A stretch of 64,000 bases of DNA from Haloarcula japonica DSM 6131 (GTDB taxonomy: Archaea > Halobacteriota > Halobacteria > Halobacteriales > Haloarculaceae): the NCBI RefSeq assembly GCF_000336635.1, contig NZ_AOLY01000005.1, forward strand, positions 221,547 through 285,546. The letters run 5' to 3'. Under the pieces are notes generated by a model. The model did no database searches. It was not told where the DNA came from and saw only the letters and a program-made list of their open reading frames with translations. This document shows positions 1-10,969 of the stretch, piece by piece (positions within the stretch are counted from its first letter, which is position 1; every line of letters starts with the position of its first letter). The translations under genes and the position numbers were made by a program.

Positions 1-1040
1 TGCCCGAGGACCTGAATCTGGAGTTCACGTCCTCCGCCGGCGATACTGTCGTCGTCGAGGACGGCCAGATGACCGGCGGCACCATCGACGAGGACGCCGT
101 CGGGGCCTTCGGCGGCGAAATCGTCGATACCATCGCCAAGGATTACTCCCGGACCCGCGCCCGGATTCTCGTCAACGAGGTCTCGGCGCTTGCGATGCGG
201 TCGATCATGCACTTCGGGTTCTCGATCAGCATCGACGACGAGTCGATCCCGCGGGAGGCCGAAGAGCAGATCAACGACGCCATCGACAGCGCGTACGACC
301 GCGTCGAGGAACTCATCGAGACCTACGACCGCGGCGAACTCGAATCGCTGCCCGGTCGGACCGTCGACGAGACGCTCGAAATGAAGATCATGCAGACGCT
401 GGGCAAGGCACGTGACTCCGCCGGTGACATCGCCGAGGACCACTTCGGCGAGGACAACCCGGCCGTCATAATGGCCGAATCCGGTGCGCGTGGGTCGATG
501 CTGAACCTGACCCAGATGGCCGGCTGTGTCGGCCAGCAGGCAGTTCGTGGCGAGCGGATCAACCGCGGCTACGAGAACCGCACCCTCTCACACTTCGAGG
601 AGAACGACCTCTCGGCGGACGCCCACGGCTTCGTCGAGGCCTCCTACCGCTCCGGGCTCGGCCCGAAGGAGTTCTTCTTCCACGCGATGGGTGGCCGCGA
701 GGGGCTGGTCGATACGGCTGTCCGGACCTCCAAGTCCGGGTACCTGCAGCGCCGGCTCATCAACGCCCTCTCGGAACTCGAAACGCAGTACGACGGAACT
801 GTCCGGGACACCTCGGACACCATCGTCCAGTTCGAGTTCGGTGAGGACGGCACGTCACCGGTCGACGTATCCTCGAATCAGGACGGCGACATCGTGGACG
901 TCGACCAGATCGCCGACAGCGTCCTCGACGAGGAGTTCGAGAGCGAGAAGCAGAAAGAGAGCTTCCTCGGGACCCGTACCGAGCGGACCAACCTCTCGGA
1001 GCACGCGGACGACTGGTGGATGGCCGAGGGGGACGACTAA
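1..1040 (+). CDS. rpoA1: DNA-directed RNA polymerase subunit A' (Rpo1N), 3' part
   Basis: The reading frame is open from base 3 and ends with TAA at 1038-1040, so only the C-terminal part of the subunit (about 345 residues) is in the window. A' forms most of the clamp and active-site half of archaeal RNA polymerase. The visible part includes the conserved segment around [16 protein letters not shown] residues (here [19 protein letters not shown]), where the bridge-helix and trigger-loop region begins, and the [23 protein letters not shown] motif region. The next gene, the A'' subunit, starts 2 bases later, as in the universal archaeal rpoB-A'-A'' order. The start codon lies outside the window. 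Identification is secure. Confidence 0.97.
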   Translation, partial: PEDLNLEFTSSAGDTVVVEDGQMTGGTIDEDAVGAFGGEIVDTIAKDYSRTRARILVNEVSALAMRSIMHFGFSISIDDESIPREAEEQINDAIDSAYDRVEELIETYDRGELESLPGRTVDETLEMKIMQTLGKARDSAGDIAEDHFGEDNPAVIMAESGARGSMLNLTQMAGCVGQQAVRGERINRGYENRTLSHFEENDLSADAHGFVEASYRSGLGPKEFFFHAMGGREGLVDTAVRTSKSGYLQRRLINALSELETQYDGTVRDTSDTIVQFEFGEDGTSPVDVSSNQDGDIVDVDQIADSVLDEEFESEKQKESFLGTRTERTNLSEHADDWWMAEGDD

Positions 1041-1042
1041 CA

Positions 1043-2230
1043 ATGACAGCACACGACGTATCAGCAGACATCGAAGCCGTCGTCGAGGACACTGAACTGC
1101 CGCGACGGCTGAAAGACGAAGTGTACAGCACTATCGAGGAACGCGGCGTCGGCGTCGACGACGCTGACCGCATCGCCAAGGCCGTCGAGACCCGCTACCT
1201 CGACACGCGTGTCGATCCACTGGACCCGGTCGGGACCGTCTCAGCCCAGTCCATCGGCGAACCGGGAACGCAGATGACGATGAACACGTTCCACTATGCG
1301 GGGGTCGCCGAGATCGACGTGACGCAGGGCCTGCCACGGCTCATCGAGCTGGTGGACGCTCGGAAGACGCCGGACACGCCGATGATGACGGTCCACCTCG
1401 ACGAGGAGTACGCGACGGACCGCGAGCGCGCCCACGAGGTCGTCTGGAAGATCGAGGCAACGCGCATCCTCGCGCTCGGTGATATCTCGACGAACGTCGC
1501 GGACATGCTCGTTGAGATCGACCTCAACGAGGACACGCTGCTGGAGCGGTGGCCGACGGTCAACGATACAGACGCCATCGCCGAGGAGATCGCCGAGACA
1601 ATCGAATCGAATCTCGGTGTCTCGGCCCGGCAGGCCGGCACCGTCATCGAGTTCGGCCCTGAGGAACCCAGCTACCGCGACCTGCTGCAGCTGGTCGAGG
1701 AGCTGCGAGAGATCGTGTTCAAGGGAATCGAGGAGATCACCCGCGTCGTTATCCGAAAGGAGGAGACCGACAACGGCGAGGAGTTCGTCCTCTACACCGA
1801 AGGCTCTGACTTCGGTGAAGTACTCGACATCGAGGGCGTCGACGCCTCCCGGACGACGTGTAACAACATCCACGAAATATACCGGGAACTCGGCGTCGAA
1901 GCGGCCCGCGAGACGCTCATCAACGAGACGATGAACACGCTCGAAGAGCAGGGGCTCGACGACGTGAACGTCCGGCACCTGATGCTCGTGGCCGACATCA
2001 TGACCAACGAGGGGACCATCGAGTCCATCGGCCGCCACGGCATCTCGGGGTCCAAAGACTCTGTGCTCGCCCGTGCCGCGTTCGAGGTGACGGTTAATCA
2101 CCTGCTCGATGCCGCCATCCACGGCGAGGTCGACGAACTCGACGGCGTCACGGAGAACGTCATTGTCGGGAAGCCGATCAAACTCGGCACCGGCGACGTC
2201 AACCTCCGGATGGGAACGACCCAGGACTGA
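1043..2230 (+). CDS. rpoA2: DNA-directed RNA polymerase subunit A'' (Rpo1C)
   Basis: This is the C-terminal half of the archaeal largest polymerase subunit, which completes the jaw and trigger loop; 395 aa is the usual size. The frame also has an upstream start at 1016 inside rpoA1, but the ATG at 1043, just after the rpoA1 stop, gives the family-typical N-terminus [11 protein letters not shown]. Diagnostic motifs are [22 protein letters not shown] near residue 65 (continuing the bacterial beta' trigger-loop region) and [19 protein letters not shown] near residue 320. Its stop overlaps the nusA start (TGATG), which suggests one operon with coupled translation. Confidence 0.97.
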   Translation: MTAHDVSADIEAVVEDTELPRRLKDEVYSTIEERGVGVDDADRIAKAVETRYLDTRVDPLDPVGTVSAQSIGEPGTQMTMNTFHYAGVAEIDVTQGLPRLIELVDARKTPDTPMMTVHLDEEYATDRERAHEVVWKIEATRILALGDISTNVADMLVEIDLNEDTLLERWPTVNDTDAIAEEIAETIESNLGVSARQAGTVIEFGPEEPSYRDLLQLVEELREIVFKGIEEITRVVIRKEETDNGEEFVLYTEGSDFGEVLDIEGVDASRTTCNNIHEIYRELGVEAARETLINETMNTLEEQGLDDVNVRHLMLVADIMTNEGTIESIGRHGISGSKDSVLARAAFEVTVNHLLDAAIHGEVDELDGVTENVIVGKPIKLGTGDVNLRMGTTQD

Positions 2231-2655
2231 TGCGGGTCGAACTCTCGGACGAAGCACGTCGACTGGTCGCCCTCTTCGAGGACGAGGCAGCCGTCACCGT
2301 CCGGGATTGCATCGTCGACGAGGACCACGACCAGGTGGTGTATCTGGTCAAACGCGGGCAGATGGCCGACGCTATCGGCCCGGGCGGCCAGACGGTCGAG
2401 CGCGTCGAGGAGCGCTTGGGTCGCGAGGTCAAACTCGTCGAAGCCGCAGAGACGGCTGAGGACTTCGTGGCCAACGCGCTCGCGCCGGCCGCGGTGTACA
2501 ACGTTACCGTCTCGGAGAACGACGACACCGTCGCCTACGTCGAAGTGGCACAGGAGGACCGCGGGGCCGCTATCGGTCGTGAAGGGCAGAATATCGATGC
2601 CGCCCGGCAACTGGCGAAGCGGCATTTCGAAATCGACGGCATCGAACTGACCTGA
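2230..2655 (+). CDS. nusA: NusA-like KH-domain transcription factor
   Basis: A 141-aa protein made of two KH domains, without the N-terminal polymerase-binding and S1 domains of bacterial NusA; this is the standard archaeal form. Both RNA-binding GXXG loops are visible: IGPGGQ near residue 56 and IGREGQ near residue 118. It is placed directly after rpoA2 with an ATGA-type overlap, the conserved archaeal rpoA2-nusA order, and is presumed to act in elongation or termination. In many archaea rpsL follows immediately; here the order is broken by two transducer genes on the other strand. Confidence 0.95.
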   Translation: MRVELSDEARRLVALFEDEAAVTVRDCIVDEDHDQVVYLVKRGQMADAIGPGGQTVERVEERLGREVKLVEAAETAEDFVANALAPAAVYNVTVSENDDTVAYVEVAQEDRGAAIGREGQNIDAARQLAKRHFEIDGIELT

Positions 2656-2657
2656 GC

Positions 2658-2685
2658 GGGGCGGTCCCCCTCGTATCGTCTTTTT
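2658..2685 (+). terminator. Terminator after the rpo-nusA operon
   Basis: A short GGGG/CCCC hairpin (2658-2661 with 2666-2669) is followed by a run of five T at 2681-2685, just after the nusA stop and before the convergent transducer gene. Archaeal termination depends mainly on T-runs, so the T-run is the stronger signal. Confidence 0.55.
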
Positions 2686-2712
2686 CCAAAGCTTACTGGA
2701 AAGCGACTGTGC

Positions 2713-5100
2713 TCAGTCGTCACCCACTGAGACGTCCGACGCGTCGTGTTCGTACACGTCGGTATCGCTGTGTGTGGTTCCGCTATCGACGTCGAACGTC
2801 TGCAGGAGTTCGCTGAGGTCGCCGGCCTGGTCCGACAGGGATTCGATGCCGCCGGTGACTTCGTTGATCGTCGCGGTCTGTTCCTCAGCGGCGGCAGCAA
2901 CGTTCTCGGCGCTGGAAGCAGTTTCCTCGCTGATCGTCCCGACCTCGTCGGTCATTGCCACCACTTCCTCCGTCGTCGTGGCCTGTTCGTCGGTGGCGTC
3001 GCTGATGGACTGAATCCCGTTGTTTACCTCCTCAACCCGGTCGACAATGGCCTCAAGCGATTCGATGGCGTCGTCGACGGTATCGATACCGTCAGTGACG
3101 GAGTCGCCCATCTGTCTGATGTCGGTTACGGCATCACCGGTCGTGTCCTGCACGTCTTCGATAACCGTCGAGACTTCCTCGGTGGCTTCGGTCGTCTCCT
3201 GTGCGAGGCCTTTGATTTCGTCGGCGACGACGGCGAACCCTTCACCCGCTTCACCGGCGCGGGCGGCTTCAATGGAGGCGTTCAGCGCGAGCATATTGGT
3301 CTGCTCGGCGATGTCGTCAATGAGGTCGACGATGTCGCCGATCTGTTCCATCTCCTCGTCGAGCGACTCGACGCGGTCGATTGTTTCGTCTGCTTGCGTC
3401 TCGATGTCGTTCATCATCTCGATGGCCACTGATGCGCGCTCACTGCCGGTTTCGCCGATCTCGGCGGCCTCGTTCGACGTGGCCGCGACCTCGTCGGCCT
3501 GCGCTGCGACCTCCTCGACTGTCGCGGAGAGGCCCGACATCTCGTCGACCGTTTCCTCGATGTTCTCGTACTGGTTCTCCGCGCCGTCGGCGATCTCTTG
3601 AACGGATTCGCTGACCTCCTCGCTGGCGCTGCGGACTTCGGTGGCGCTCGCAGTGATTTGGTCGGCGGAGCCGTCGACGTCGTCGGCGAACTCACGGATA
3701 CGCATGACTGTCTGGCCGAGCTGGGCGAGCATATCGTTGAACGCGGCGGCGATATCGGCCATCGCGTCGTTGTCAGTGTCGGTGTCGAGGCGCTGGGTGA
3801 GGTCGCCGTCGGCCGCTTTCCGCATCACAGCCGAGAACTCCTCCGCCTGCTGTTCGAGCGTGCCTGCGATCTCTTCGGCCTCCGACTTGGACTCCTCTGC
3901 CTCCTGCTGGGCCTGTTCGAGGTCGCTGATGAACGATTCGAGGTTCCCGTGCATGCTCGATAGTGACGCTCCAAGCTGGCCGGGCACGTCCTCGTCGAGT
4001 GCAGGGTCGTCGAACGCCTGCCTGGAGAGCGCGTCGGCCTGTGCGGCGACGGTGTCGAGATAGGTCTTCATCTCGTAGAAGGCGTTCTGGACGTCGCCGA
4101 CCTCGTCGAGGCGGTCAGACTGTTCGATATCGGTGTCGAAGTTCCCCACCGCGAGGGCTTCTGCCTGTGTCGAAAGCCGTCTGAGTGACTGCATGATGCC
4201 GCGACCGACGAGGACGCCGATGAGGGCGAACCCGGCCAGCGAGACGCCGATGATGGCGATGAAGCTCCCCTGAATGCTGTCACGGAGGGCGAAGGCAGCC
4301 GACTCGGGGGCCTGCTTGACGACGATCCACGGCGTGTCATCGACAGCCTCCGCGGCGATCAGGTACGACCCGCTCCGGGCCACGCCGCTGTCTTCCGCTG
4401 TGAGTGCGGCCAGGTTAGCGGAGACGTTGTACTGCGTGCCGATGGTCGAGGCGTCCTCGGCGAACTGGACCGTCCCGTCCTGTCGGACGATCCGCGTTTC
4501 ACCGCCCTCGATGGAGTTGCGGAACTGGGCCGTCCGCGCGGTCACGTTGTGGACCACGACGACCAGCTTGTCACTCCGGGCGACTGGGCTCGCGAAGGCG
4601 ATGTACTTGCCCCCGTCATAGGTGTACACTGTCGACATATCGACCGAGTTCGATCCGGTGACCGAGAGGTTCCCGCCTTCCCACTCGAAGTCGTCTGTCC
4701 GGAGCGACGTCTCTCGCCGGTCGCTCAAGGATGATTCCCTGATCTCTAGAGTCTCTTCATTGACGTAGTGGATGGCATACACTGAGTCCGGCTGGTAGAA
4801 CGCTTGCCGCTGTAACGCGCCACGAATCATCGTTGGACTCCCTTCCTGGACGTCGGACAGCGTCGAGAGGGTTCGAGCAGCGTTGCGCTGGCTCCGGACC
4901 CAGTCCGCTGTCGTGGCCGCCGTCTGGACGGTACCGGTCTGCAGTTCGTTCTCGCGCTGTTCTGTCAGTTCGTCTGCAACCGTCCGCTCCGCGGTGGCGC
5001 TAACACCTGCAACGAGCAGGGCGATACAGAGAATAATAAGCGCCAGCTTCCGGAGATACGTTTGCCGGACGACATCTGGGAGACGTTGTTCGAGTTTCAT
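2713..5100 (-). CDS. Methyl-accepting transducer (Htr), membrane sensor 1
   Basis: A chemotaxis or taxis receptor of 795 aa. The ATG at 5100 (MKLEQRLP) is preferred over the start at 5133 because the neighbouring paralogue begins the same way. Order: TM1 (about 20-42), extracellular double-Cache-like sensor (45-285), TM2 (about 290-312), HAMP (312-365), a second HAMP-like segment (about 440-490) and a long helical signalling domain. The hairpin tip with [25 protein letters not shown] sequence binds CheA/CheW. Glutamate/glutamine-rich heptads are the methylation helices. The C-terminus contains [10 protein letters not shown], shared with the next gene. The stimulus cannot be told from the sequence. 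Confidence 0.93.
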   Translation of the reverse strand: MKLEQRLPDVVRQTYLRKLALIILCIALLVAGVSATAERTVADELTEQRENELQTGTVQTAATTADWVRSQRNAARTLSTLSDVQEGSPTMIRGALQRQAFYQPDSVYAIHYVNEETLEIRESSLSDRRETSLRTDDFEWEGGNLSVTGSNSVDMSTVYTYDGGKYIAFASPVARSDKLVVVVHNVTARTAQFRNSIEGGETRIVRQDGTVQFAEDASTIGTQYNVSANLAALTAEDSGVARSGSYLIAAEAVDDTPWIVVKQAPESAAFALRDSIQGSFIAIIGVSLAGFALIGVLVGRGIMQSLRRLSTQAEALAVGNFDTDIEQSDRLDEVGDVQNAFYEMKTYLDTVAAQADALSRQAFDDPALDEDVPGQLGASLSSMHGNLESFISDLEQAQQEAEESKSEAEEIAGTLEQQAEEFSAVMRKAADGDLTQRLDTDTDNDAMADIAAAFNDMLAQLGQTVMRIREFADDVDGSADQITASATEVRSASEEVSESVQEIADGAENQYENIEETVDEMSGLSATVEEVAAQADEVAATSNEAAEIGETGSERASVAIEMMNDIETQADETIDRVESLDEEMEQIGDIVDLIDDIAEQTNMLALNASIEAARAGEAGEGFAVVADEIKGLAQETTEATEEVSTVIEDVQDTTGDAVTDIRQMGDSVTDGIDTVDDAIESLEAIVDRVEEVNNGIQSISDATDEQATTTEEVVAMTDEVGTISEETASSAENVAAAAEEQTATINEVTGGIESLSDQAGDLSELLQTFDVDSGTTHSDTDVYEHDASDVSVGDD

Positions 5101-5242
5101 AGCTACTACGACAGATCTGTTTGAATAACTCAAGCGCCGGTACTAGAAACCAACTCTCCGGTTATCACGCTTGATTCCACACTGTCAAGCGTATTTTTTA
5201 ATCATGAAGAACTGCAGCGCCGGGATGTGTGGACTTCGCCAC

Positions 5243-7645
5243 TCAGTCGTCGTCCGCTGCGGTGTCCGGCGCGTCGTGTTCGTACACGTCGGTATCGCTG
5301 TGTGATTCCACGTCGAACTGTGCCAGCAGTTCGCTGAGATCACTGGCCTGGTCGGAGAGTGATTCGATGCCGCCGGTGACCTCGTTGATCGTCGCGGTCT
5401 GTTCTTCGGCGGCGGCGGCGACGCCCTCTGCCTGGCTGGCCGACTCCTCGCTGATCGTCCCGACCTCGTCGATCATAGCGACAGTCTCCTCCGTCGAGGC
5501 GGCCTGCTCGTCGGTGGCGTCGCTGATGGACTGGATGCCGTCGTTGACCTCCTCCACACGGTCGACGATTTGTTCGAGCGATTCGATGGCGTCGTCGACG
5601 GTGTCGATGCCGTCTTCCACAGAGTCGCCCATCTGCCTGATATCGGTGACGGCCTCGCCGGTGGTGTCCTGCACATCCTCGATGACAGTCGAGACTTCCT
5701 CGGTGGCTTCGGTCGTCTCCTGTGCGAGGCCTTTGATTTCGTCGGCAACGACGGCGAACCCTTCGCCCGCTTCACCGGCGCGGGCGGCCTCGATGGAGGC
5801 GTTGAGTGCCAGCATGTTGGTCTGCTCGGCGATGTTATCGATGAGGTCGACGATATCGCCGATCTGTTCCATCTCCTCGTCGAGCGACTCGACGCGGTCG
5901 ATGGTCTCGTCGGCCCGCGTTTCGATATCGTTCATCACGTCCGCGGCTTCCGCCGCGTGCTCGCTGCCGCTTTCGCCGATTTCGGCGGCCTCGTTCGACG
6001 TGGCCGAGACCTCGTCAGCCTGGGCCGCGACTTCCTCGATTGTCGCCGAGAGGCTCGACATCTCGTCAGCGGTCTCCTCGATGTTCTCGTACTGCGTTTC
6101 CGCGCCAGTCGCGATTTCCTGGACGGATTCGCTGACCTCCTCGCTGGCGTCGCGGACTTCGGTGGCGCTTGCGGTGATCTGGGCGGCGGAGCCGTCAACG
6201 TCATCGGCGAACTCCCGGATTTGGATGACTGTCTGGCCGAGTTCGGCAAGCATGTCGTTGAAGGCAGCGGCGATTTCGGCCATCGCATCGTTGTCCGTGT
6301 CGGCGTCGAGGCGCTGGGTGAGATCGCCATCGGCCGCTTCCTGCATCACGGCCGAGAACGCTTCGGCCTGCTGTTCGAGCGAGTCGGCCAGCGCCTCGGC
6401 CTCCTGCTGTGCCGTCTCGGCGTCGCGCTTTGCGGTCTCGATGTCGTCGATGAACTGCTGGAGGTCGCCCCGCATCTCTTCCAAGGACTCGCCAAGCCGG
6501 CCGGGGACGTCCTCATCAAGCACCTCGGCGTCGAACGCCTGTCTGGAGAGCGCGTCCGCCTGCCCAGCCACGGTACCGAGGTAGCTTTGAATCTCGGTGA
6601 AGGCCGTCTGTACCCGTCCGATCTCGTCGAGGCGGTCACTGTGTTCCCTGTGACCGTCCAGTTCGCCGCGGGCGAGGGCCTCTGCGCTCGATGCGACGGC
6701 CGTGAGCGAATTACGGATGTCACGGCCGACGAAGGCTCCGAACGCCAGGAAACTGAGCAGTGCCAGACCGATGAGCGCGAAGACGTCCGTCTGGATCGTA
6801 TCGCGCAGAGCGTAGGCGCTCTCGACCGGTGCACGCTTGACGACGACCCAGTTCATCGCCTCTATCTTGGCGTATCCCCACACTTCGCCGTTCGCCTGCA
6901 GCGTGCCGGTCGTCCTGTTGGCTCCATTGTTTATCACCTGCCGTTCGGTCTCGCCGTCGTAGCGGTCGAAGATTCGCGAGGTGTTGTCGGCGAAGATCAC
7001 TTCGTTGCCGTCGTTATCGTATTCGATGACGTGGGTCTCGCCCCCGTCGATCGAGTTTTCGAAGGACTGGGACCGCTGACTAACGTCGTAGATGAGCATC
7101 GTCCGGTAATTCGTCCGCGGGACGTTGCTGATAAACGCCATATAATGTGCCCCGTTCTCTTCGAACACACGCGATTGCGAAACCGCGTCCTCACCGCTCA
7201 GCAGCAGCGACCCGCTGCCCGTCCGCCACTTGATGTCTAGGTCGTCGAGCGTCCGGCCTTGGTACGACTCGTTCGTCGACCCTTCGATGGTCTCCGTAGA
7301 CCTGTCCACGAGCGTAATCGTATGGAGCGAACCGCCGATCCGAGTTTCGGACGTCTGAAATACTCGCATAGCCTGTGTCACTGATGAACTACCTACTTGG
7401 TAGTGGTTCGACAGGTATCGGGTGGTCCGTCGTGACTGTTCGATCCAGCCTTCCATCGTGTTCGCCTCTTGCTGGGTCGTCGTCTCCAGTTCGTTCTGTC
7501 GCTGCTCGGTCAGGTCGCCACTGATGGCGTCCACTGCCACCAGCCCCGCACTGCTCACGACGAGCGCGATGACGACGACAGCGAGGCCGAACTTCCGGAG
7601 GTAACTCTTCCGAATTGCCGCTGGAAGGATTGTGTTGAGCTTCAT
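5243..7645 (-). CDS. Methyl-accepting transducer (Htr), membrane sensor 2
   Basis: An 800-aa paralogue of the preceding transducer, in tandem and on the same strand, 142 bases upstream of it. The layout is the same: TM1 (about 18-40), extracellular Cache-like sensor (45-285), TM2 (about 288-310), HAMP units and an MA signalling domain with the conserved [20 protein letters not shown] tip. The signalling halves are almost identical between the two proteins, whereas the extracellular halves are strongly diverged. This indicates a tandem duplication followed by a change of ligand specificity, or gene conversion of the 3' halves. It starts at ATG 7645 (MKLNTILP). Confidence 0.93.
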   Translation of the reverse strand: MKLNTILPAAIRKSYLRKFGLAVVVIALVVSSAGLVAVDAISGDLTEQRQNELETTTQQEANTMEGWIEQSRRTTRYLSNHYQVGSSSVTQAMRVFQTSETRIGGSLHTITLVDRSTETIEGSTNESYQGRTLDDLDIKWRTGSGSLLLSGEDAVSQSRVFEENGAHYMAFISNVPRTNYRTMLIYDVSQRSQSFENSIDGGETHVIEYDNDGNEVIFADNTSRIFDRYDGETERQVINNGANRTTGTLQANGEVWGYAKIEAMNWVVVKRAPVESAYALRDTIQTDVFALIGLALLSFLAFGAFVGRDIRNSLTAVASSAEALARGELDGHREHSDRLDEIGRVQTAFTEIQSYLGTVAGQADALSRQAFDAEVLDEDVPGRLGESLEEMRGDLQQFIDDIETAKRDAETAQQEAEALADSLEQQAEAFSAVMQEAADGDLTQRLDADTDNDAMAEIAAAFNDMLAELGQTVIQIREFADDVDGSAAQITASATEVRDASEEVSESVQEIATGAETQYENIEETADEMSSLSATIEEVAAQADEVSATSNEAAEIGESGSEHAAEAADVMNDIETRADETIDRVESLDEEMEQIGDIVDLIDNIAEQTNMLALNASIEAARAGEAGEGFAVVADEIKGLAQETTEATEEVSTVIEDVQDTTGEAVTDIRQMGDSVEDGIDTVDDAIESLEQIVDRVEEVNDGIQSISDATDEQAASTEETVAMIDEVGTISEESASQAEGVAAAAEEQTATINEVTGGIESLSDQASDLSELLAQFDVESHSDTDVYEHDAPDTAADDD

Positions 7646-7798
7646 GTGTCGCTTGGAGTGTCTTGCTCCCCGATTTCTTTACCGCCGCTGTAAACCCACC
7701 CCCCGCGTTATCAAAAATAATTCTTTAACATGATTTTCGCCTGCCGTGGCACAGAACGCCACACACGACGGCGCTACTGGCTGAGTCCGAAAGAGGAG

Positions 7799-7807
7799 TC
7801 TTAAGTA
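7799..7807 (+). promoter_or_regulatory. TATA box of rpsL-rpsG
   Basis: TCTTAAGTA is centred about 30 bases before the rpsL ATG, with a purine-rich BRE-like CGAAAGAGG just upstream. The spacing predicts a 5' leader of only a few bases, as is common in haloarchaea. Confidence 0.5.
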
Positions 7808-7832
7808 CCTCCGAAAGGTACCAGTGCCTACT

Positions 7833-8261
7833 ATGGCGAACGGCAAGTACGCCGCGCGCAAGCTCAAGAAGGACCGCCAGAAACACCGGTGGTCCGACAC
7901 TGACTACGCGCGTCGCGAACGCGGCCTGGGCAAGAAGTCCGACCCGCTCGAGGGTGCGCCCCAGGGACGAGGTATCGTACTGGAGAAAGTCGGAATCGAG
8001 GCCAAGCAGCCTAACTCCGCTATCCGGAAGTGTGTCCGCGTCCAGCTCATCAAGAACGGTAAGCAGGTCACCGCATTCTGTCCCGGTGACGGCGCTATCT
8101 CTTTCATTGACGAGCACGACGAGGTCACAATCGCGGGTATCGGCGGGGCGAAGGGCCGCGCGATGGGCGACCTCTCCGGTGTCAACTACAAGGTCGAGAA
8201 AGTCAACGGCGTCTCTCTCATTGAACTCGTTCGCGGGAACGCGGAGAAACCGGTCCGATAA
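7833..8261 (+). CDS. rpsL: Small-subunit ribosomal protein uS12
   Basis: Ribosomal protein S12 of the decoding centre, 142 aa. The frame opens at 7824, but the ATG at 7833 gives the family-typical [20 protein letters not shown]. The conserved loop [19 protein letters not shown] (residues about 55-75) contains the streptomycin/decoding segment, and [14 protein letters not shown] lies near the C-terminus. rpsG follows 2 bases after the stop, so the two form the usual rpsL-rpsG pair. Confidence 0.97.
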   Translation: MANGKYAARKLKKDRQKHRWSDTDYARRERGLGKKSDPLEGAPQGRGIVLEKVGIEAKQPNSAIRKCVRVQLIKNGKQVTAFCPGDGAISFIDEHDEVTIAGIGGAKGRAMGDLSGVNYKVEKVNGVSLIELVRGNAEKPVR

Positions 8262-8263
8262 CC

Positions 8264-8884
8264 ATGAGTGCAGAAGACACACCCGAGGATGACGCTGACG
8301 CGGCTGAGGAAAGCGAGTCGGAGACGGCTCGCGCGAAGCTGTTCGGCGAGTGGGAGATCACGGACATCGAGTACTCCGACCCCTCGACCGAGCGCTACAT
8401 CACTGTCACGCCGATCGCCCACACGATGGGGCGTCACGCGGACAAGCAGTTCAAGAAAAGCGAGATCAGCATCGTCGAGCGGCTCATCAACCGCCTGATG
8501 CAGACCGACGAGAATACGGGCAAGAAGCAGCTCGCGACGTCCATCGTCACTGAGGCGTTCGAAATCGTTCACGAGCGCACCGACGAGAACCCGATTCAGG
8601 TACTTGTCAGTGCTGTCGAGAACAGCGCCCCACGAGAGGAGACCGTCCGCCTGAAATACGGTGGCATCTCGGTCCCGAAGGCTGTCGACGTCGCGCCACA
8701 GCGCCGCGTCGACCAGGCCCTGAAGTTCCTCGCAGAGGGCGTCTACGGTAGCTCGTTCAAGACCACCACGAGCGCCGCCGAGGCGCTCGCACAGCAGCTC
8801 ATCGGCGCTGCTAACGACGACGTCCAGGCCTACGCGGTCAACCAGAAAGAAGAGAAAGAACGCGTCGCGGCTGCCGCTCGCTAA
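8264..8884 (+). CDS. rpsG: Small-subunit ribosomal protein uS7
   Basis: A 206-aa S7, which nucleates assembly of the 30S head by binding the 3' domain of 16S rRNA. It has an acidic N-terminal extension (residues 1-25) typical of haloarchaeal ribosomal proteins, then the conserved core with NRLMQTDENTGKKQL, PIQVLVSAVENSAPREETVRLKYGG and VDVAPQRRVDQAL. It is cotranscribed with rpsL. In many archaea fusA follows directly; here aef2 lies almost 10 kb downstream. Confidence 0.97.
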   Translation: MSAEDTPEDDADAAEESESETARAKLFGEWEITDIEYSDPSTERYITVTPIAHTMGRHADKQFKKSEISIVERLINRLMQTDENTGKKQLATSIVTEAFEIVHERTDENPIQVLVSAVENSAPREETVRLKYGGISVPKAVDVAPQRRVDQALKFLAEGVYGSSFKTTTSAAEALAQQLIGAANDDVQAYAVNQKEEKERVAAAAR

Positions 8885-8933
8885 CCCGGCTGTCTCCGAC
8901 ATCTTTATTCTTCTTTATCCGTCAGTGAAATCT

Positions 8934-10313
8934 ATGCGAAAACCCAGCCGTGACGCCCGTTCCCGCCGCCAGTATCTCGCCGCGTTCGCCGGTATCGGGG
9001 CCACCGGGCTAGCCGGCTGTCGCGGTGAGTCCGGGATACAGAACGAGCCCTCGGACTCGACACCGACAACCACAACGACGGCGGGTCCGGCGCGGGCGCT
9101 GGATCGCTACGACGTCTCCCTCAGCCACGAGCGTCGCCAGTCACCCGACACCGACTGGTCGGCCCCAACCACGTCGCCGACGGACACGCCGCTTGCCACC
9201 GACCCTCTCATTGAGGACCTGGAGATACCGTGGGACCTCTCGTTTGCCGCGGACGGAACGCTGTTTCTCACCGAACGGGTCGGTCGCGTCCTCTCGTTTA
9301 CCGACGGCAGCGTCCGAACAGTCACCGAACCGGCAGAAGTCATCGATGCGGAATCGAGCGACGACGGCTGGTGGGTAACGGGTGGCGAGGGGGGCACGCT
9401 CGGCATTGCCGCACACCCGACGTACCCCGATCCGCCGGTGGTGTACGTCTACTACACGACGATGACCGACGACGAGCGAGCCAACCGGGTCGTCGCCATG
9501 GACGTGTCGGCCGAGGACCCGGCCGCTACGGAGTCCGTCCTCGTCGATAAGATTTCGGGGAGTAAGATACACAACGGCGGTCGGCTCACGTTCGGCCCCG
9601 AAAACTACCTCTGGATTACGACGGGAGACGGGGGCGACGGCGAACTGTCCGCCGACACCGACTCGCTGGGCGGGAAGGTCCTCCGCGTGACGCCCGCGGG
9701 CGATCCCGCGCCCGGAAACCCGGACCTGGGTGGGGACCCGCGGGTGTTCACCTACGGTCACCGGAACCCACAGGGGCTGGCCTGGCTCCCCGATGGGACG
9801 CTCGTCGCCTCTGAACACGGCCCGACCGGCCGGGACGAACTCAACCGCCTCGAAGCGGGGGGTTACTACGGCTGGCCCGACACTCGCGAACACGCGGAGT
9901 ACCTCGATGCTGGCCCCGAGGTCAGCCGGCCGCTCGCAAACACGGGCAGCACTGGTGGGTGGGCACCCTCCGGGTCACTGTTCTACACCGGTGACGCCGT
10001 GCCGTCGCTCCGGAACCGACTGCTCACTGGCGGGCTGAAGGACCAGAAACTCCTCGTGACGACGCTGACACCCGCCGATGAGGACCTGCCACCTGGTGAT
10101 GACGCCGAGGTGTACGACGCGGACTGGACCGACGACGCCTACACCGCGACGACGCACTCCCTGCTGGCCGACGAGCTCGGTCGGATTCGCCACGTCGAAC
10201 AGGGGCCAGACAGCGGGCTGTACCTCGTCACGTCAAACCGCGACGGCCGCGCTGGCGACGGATTCCCGCGGGAGCACGACGACGTGCTTGTGCGCGTTAC
10301 GCCTGCCGAGTGA
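8934..10313 (+). CDS. Secreted PQQ-type aldose sugar dehydrogenase (GDSDH family)
   Basis: A six-bladed beta-propeller sugar dehydrogenase of the glucose/sorbosone dehydrogenase family, 459 aa from ATG 8934 (a GTG at 8925 is also possible). The N-terminus carries a twin-arginine signal with lipobox (SRRQYLAAFAGIGATGLAGC), followed by a Thr/Ser-rich spacer, so it is predicted to be Tat-exported and lipid-anchored outside the membrane. Family motifs are EIPWDLSFAADGTLFLTER, GGEGGTLGIAAHP, SKIHNGGRL, ITTGDGGDG, YGHRNPQGLAW and SEHGPTGRDELN. The cofactor and substrate cannot be fixed from sequence. It stands alone between rpsG and the biotin transporter. Confidence 0.88.
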   Translation: MRKPSRDARSRRQYLAAFAGIGATGLAGCRGESGIQNEPSDSTPTTTTTAGPARALDRYDVSLSHERRQSPDTDWSAPTTSPTDTPLATDPLIEDLEIPWDLSFAADGTLFLTERVGRVLSFTDGSVRTVTEPAEVIDAESSDDGWWVTGGEGGTLGIAAHPTYPDPPVVYVYYTTMTDDERANRVVAMDVSAEDPAATESVLVDKISGSKIHNGGRLTFGPENYLWITTGDGGDGELSADTDSLGGKVLRVTPAGDPAPGNPDLGGDPRVFTYGHRNPQGLAWLPDGTLVASEHGPTGRDELNRLEAGGYYGWPDTREHAEYLDAGPEVSRPLANTGSTGGWAPSGSLFYTGDAVPSLRNRLLTGGLKDQKLLVTTLTPADEDLPPGDDAEVYDADWTDDAYTATTHSLLADELGRIRHVEQGPDSGLYLVTSNRDGRAGDGFPREHDDVLVRVTPAE

Positions 10314-10357
10314 ACGGAGCGGGCGGTCCGCGGAAACGCGCTCTGTGAACCACTGGC

Positions 10358-10365
10358 TATATTTC
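10358..10365 (+). promoter_or_regulatory. TATA box of the bioY-M-N operon
   Basis: CTATATTT ends 22 bases before the bioY ATG. That spacing fits leaderless or nearly leaderless transcription, the commonest haloarchaeal arrangement. Confidence 0.5.
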
Positions 10366-10387
10366 GGTTGACGAGAGAGGGAGATCC

Positions 10388-10969
10388 ATGGCAACAGAGC
10401 AATCCGTCGACCTCGTCGACGATGAGACCGTGGGCTTGTTCACGAAGGCGGTGCTGCTCGCGGCGCTGACCGCGGGGCTCGCACAGATATCTATCCCACT
10501 CCCGGGACCGCTGGTACCGTTCTCGCTGCAGCCGTTCGGGATGTTCTTCGCCGGCCTGCTGCTTGGGCCGCTGTGGGGCGGCGTCGCCCTGCTGTTGTAC
10601 ATCCTTGTCGGTATCGCCGGCGCTCCGGTGTTCTCGAACGCGAACGCGGGCCTTGGCTATGTTATCGCCGGGCAGGGAACCGGCGGCTTCCTCGTCGGCT
10701 TCCTCGTCGGTGCGGTCGTCGCCGGCGCTATCGCACACCGGAGCATCGCGCCGAAACCGGTCGCTGACCTCTCCGTTCCGGTGCAGGGCGTCGCGCTCAC
10801 CGCAGCGGTCGCCGTCGTGTATGCTATCGGCATCCCCTGGATGTCGTTCGTAACTGGCCTCCCACTCAGTCGCGCCGCCGCTCTGATGGCGCCGTACATA
10901 CCACCAGATCTCCTGAAGCTCGGTATCGCAATCGCCATCGTACAGGGTGGGTATCTCGCCGGTCGATGA
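10388..10969 (+). CDS. bioY: BioY, substrate-binding subunit of a biotin ECF transporter
   Basis: A 193-aa membrane protein with about six helices, the S-component that captures biotin. Family signatures are visible: QISIPLPGPLVPFSLQPFG (residues 36-54), GPLWGGVALLLYILVGIAGAPVF and GTGGFLVGF with the BioY-typical glycine pattern. It is the first gene of a three-gene operon; its stop overlaps the start of the ATPase gene (ATGA), so the subunits are translated together. No biotin-repressor site could be recognised. Confidence 0.94.
   Translation: MATEQSVDLVDDETVGLFTKAVLLAALTAGLAQISIPLPGPLVPFSLQPFGMFFAGLLLGPLWGGVALLLYILVGIAGAPVFSNANAGLGYVIAGQGTGGFLVGFLVGAVVAGAIAHRSIAPKPVADLSVPVQGVALTAAVAVVYAIGIPWMSFVTGLPLSRAAALMAPYIPPDLLKLGIAIAIVQGGYLAGR

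Noticed and set aside
5570..7240. 556-codon open frame antisense to transducer 2
   Set aside because: It is a shadow frame; a similar antisense frame exists under transducer 1 because the coding sequences are alike.
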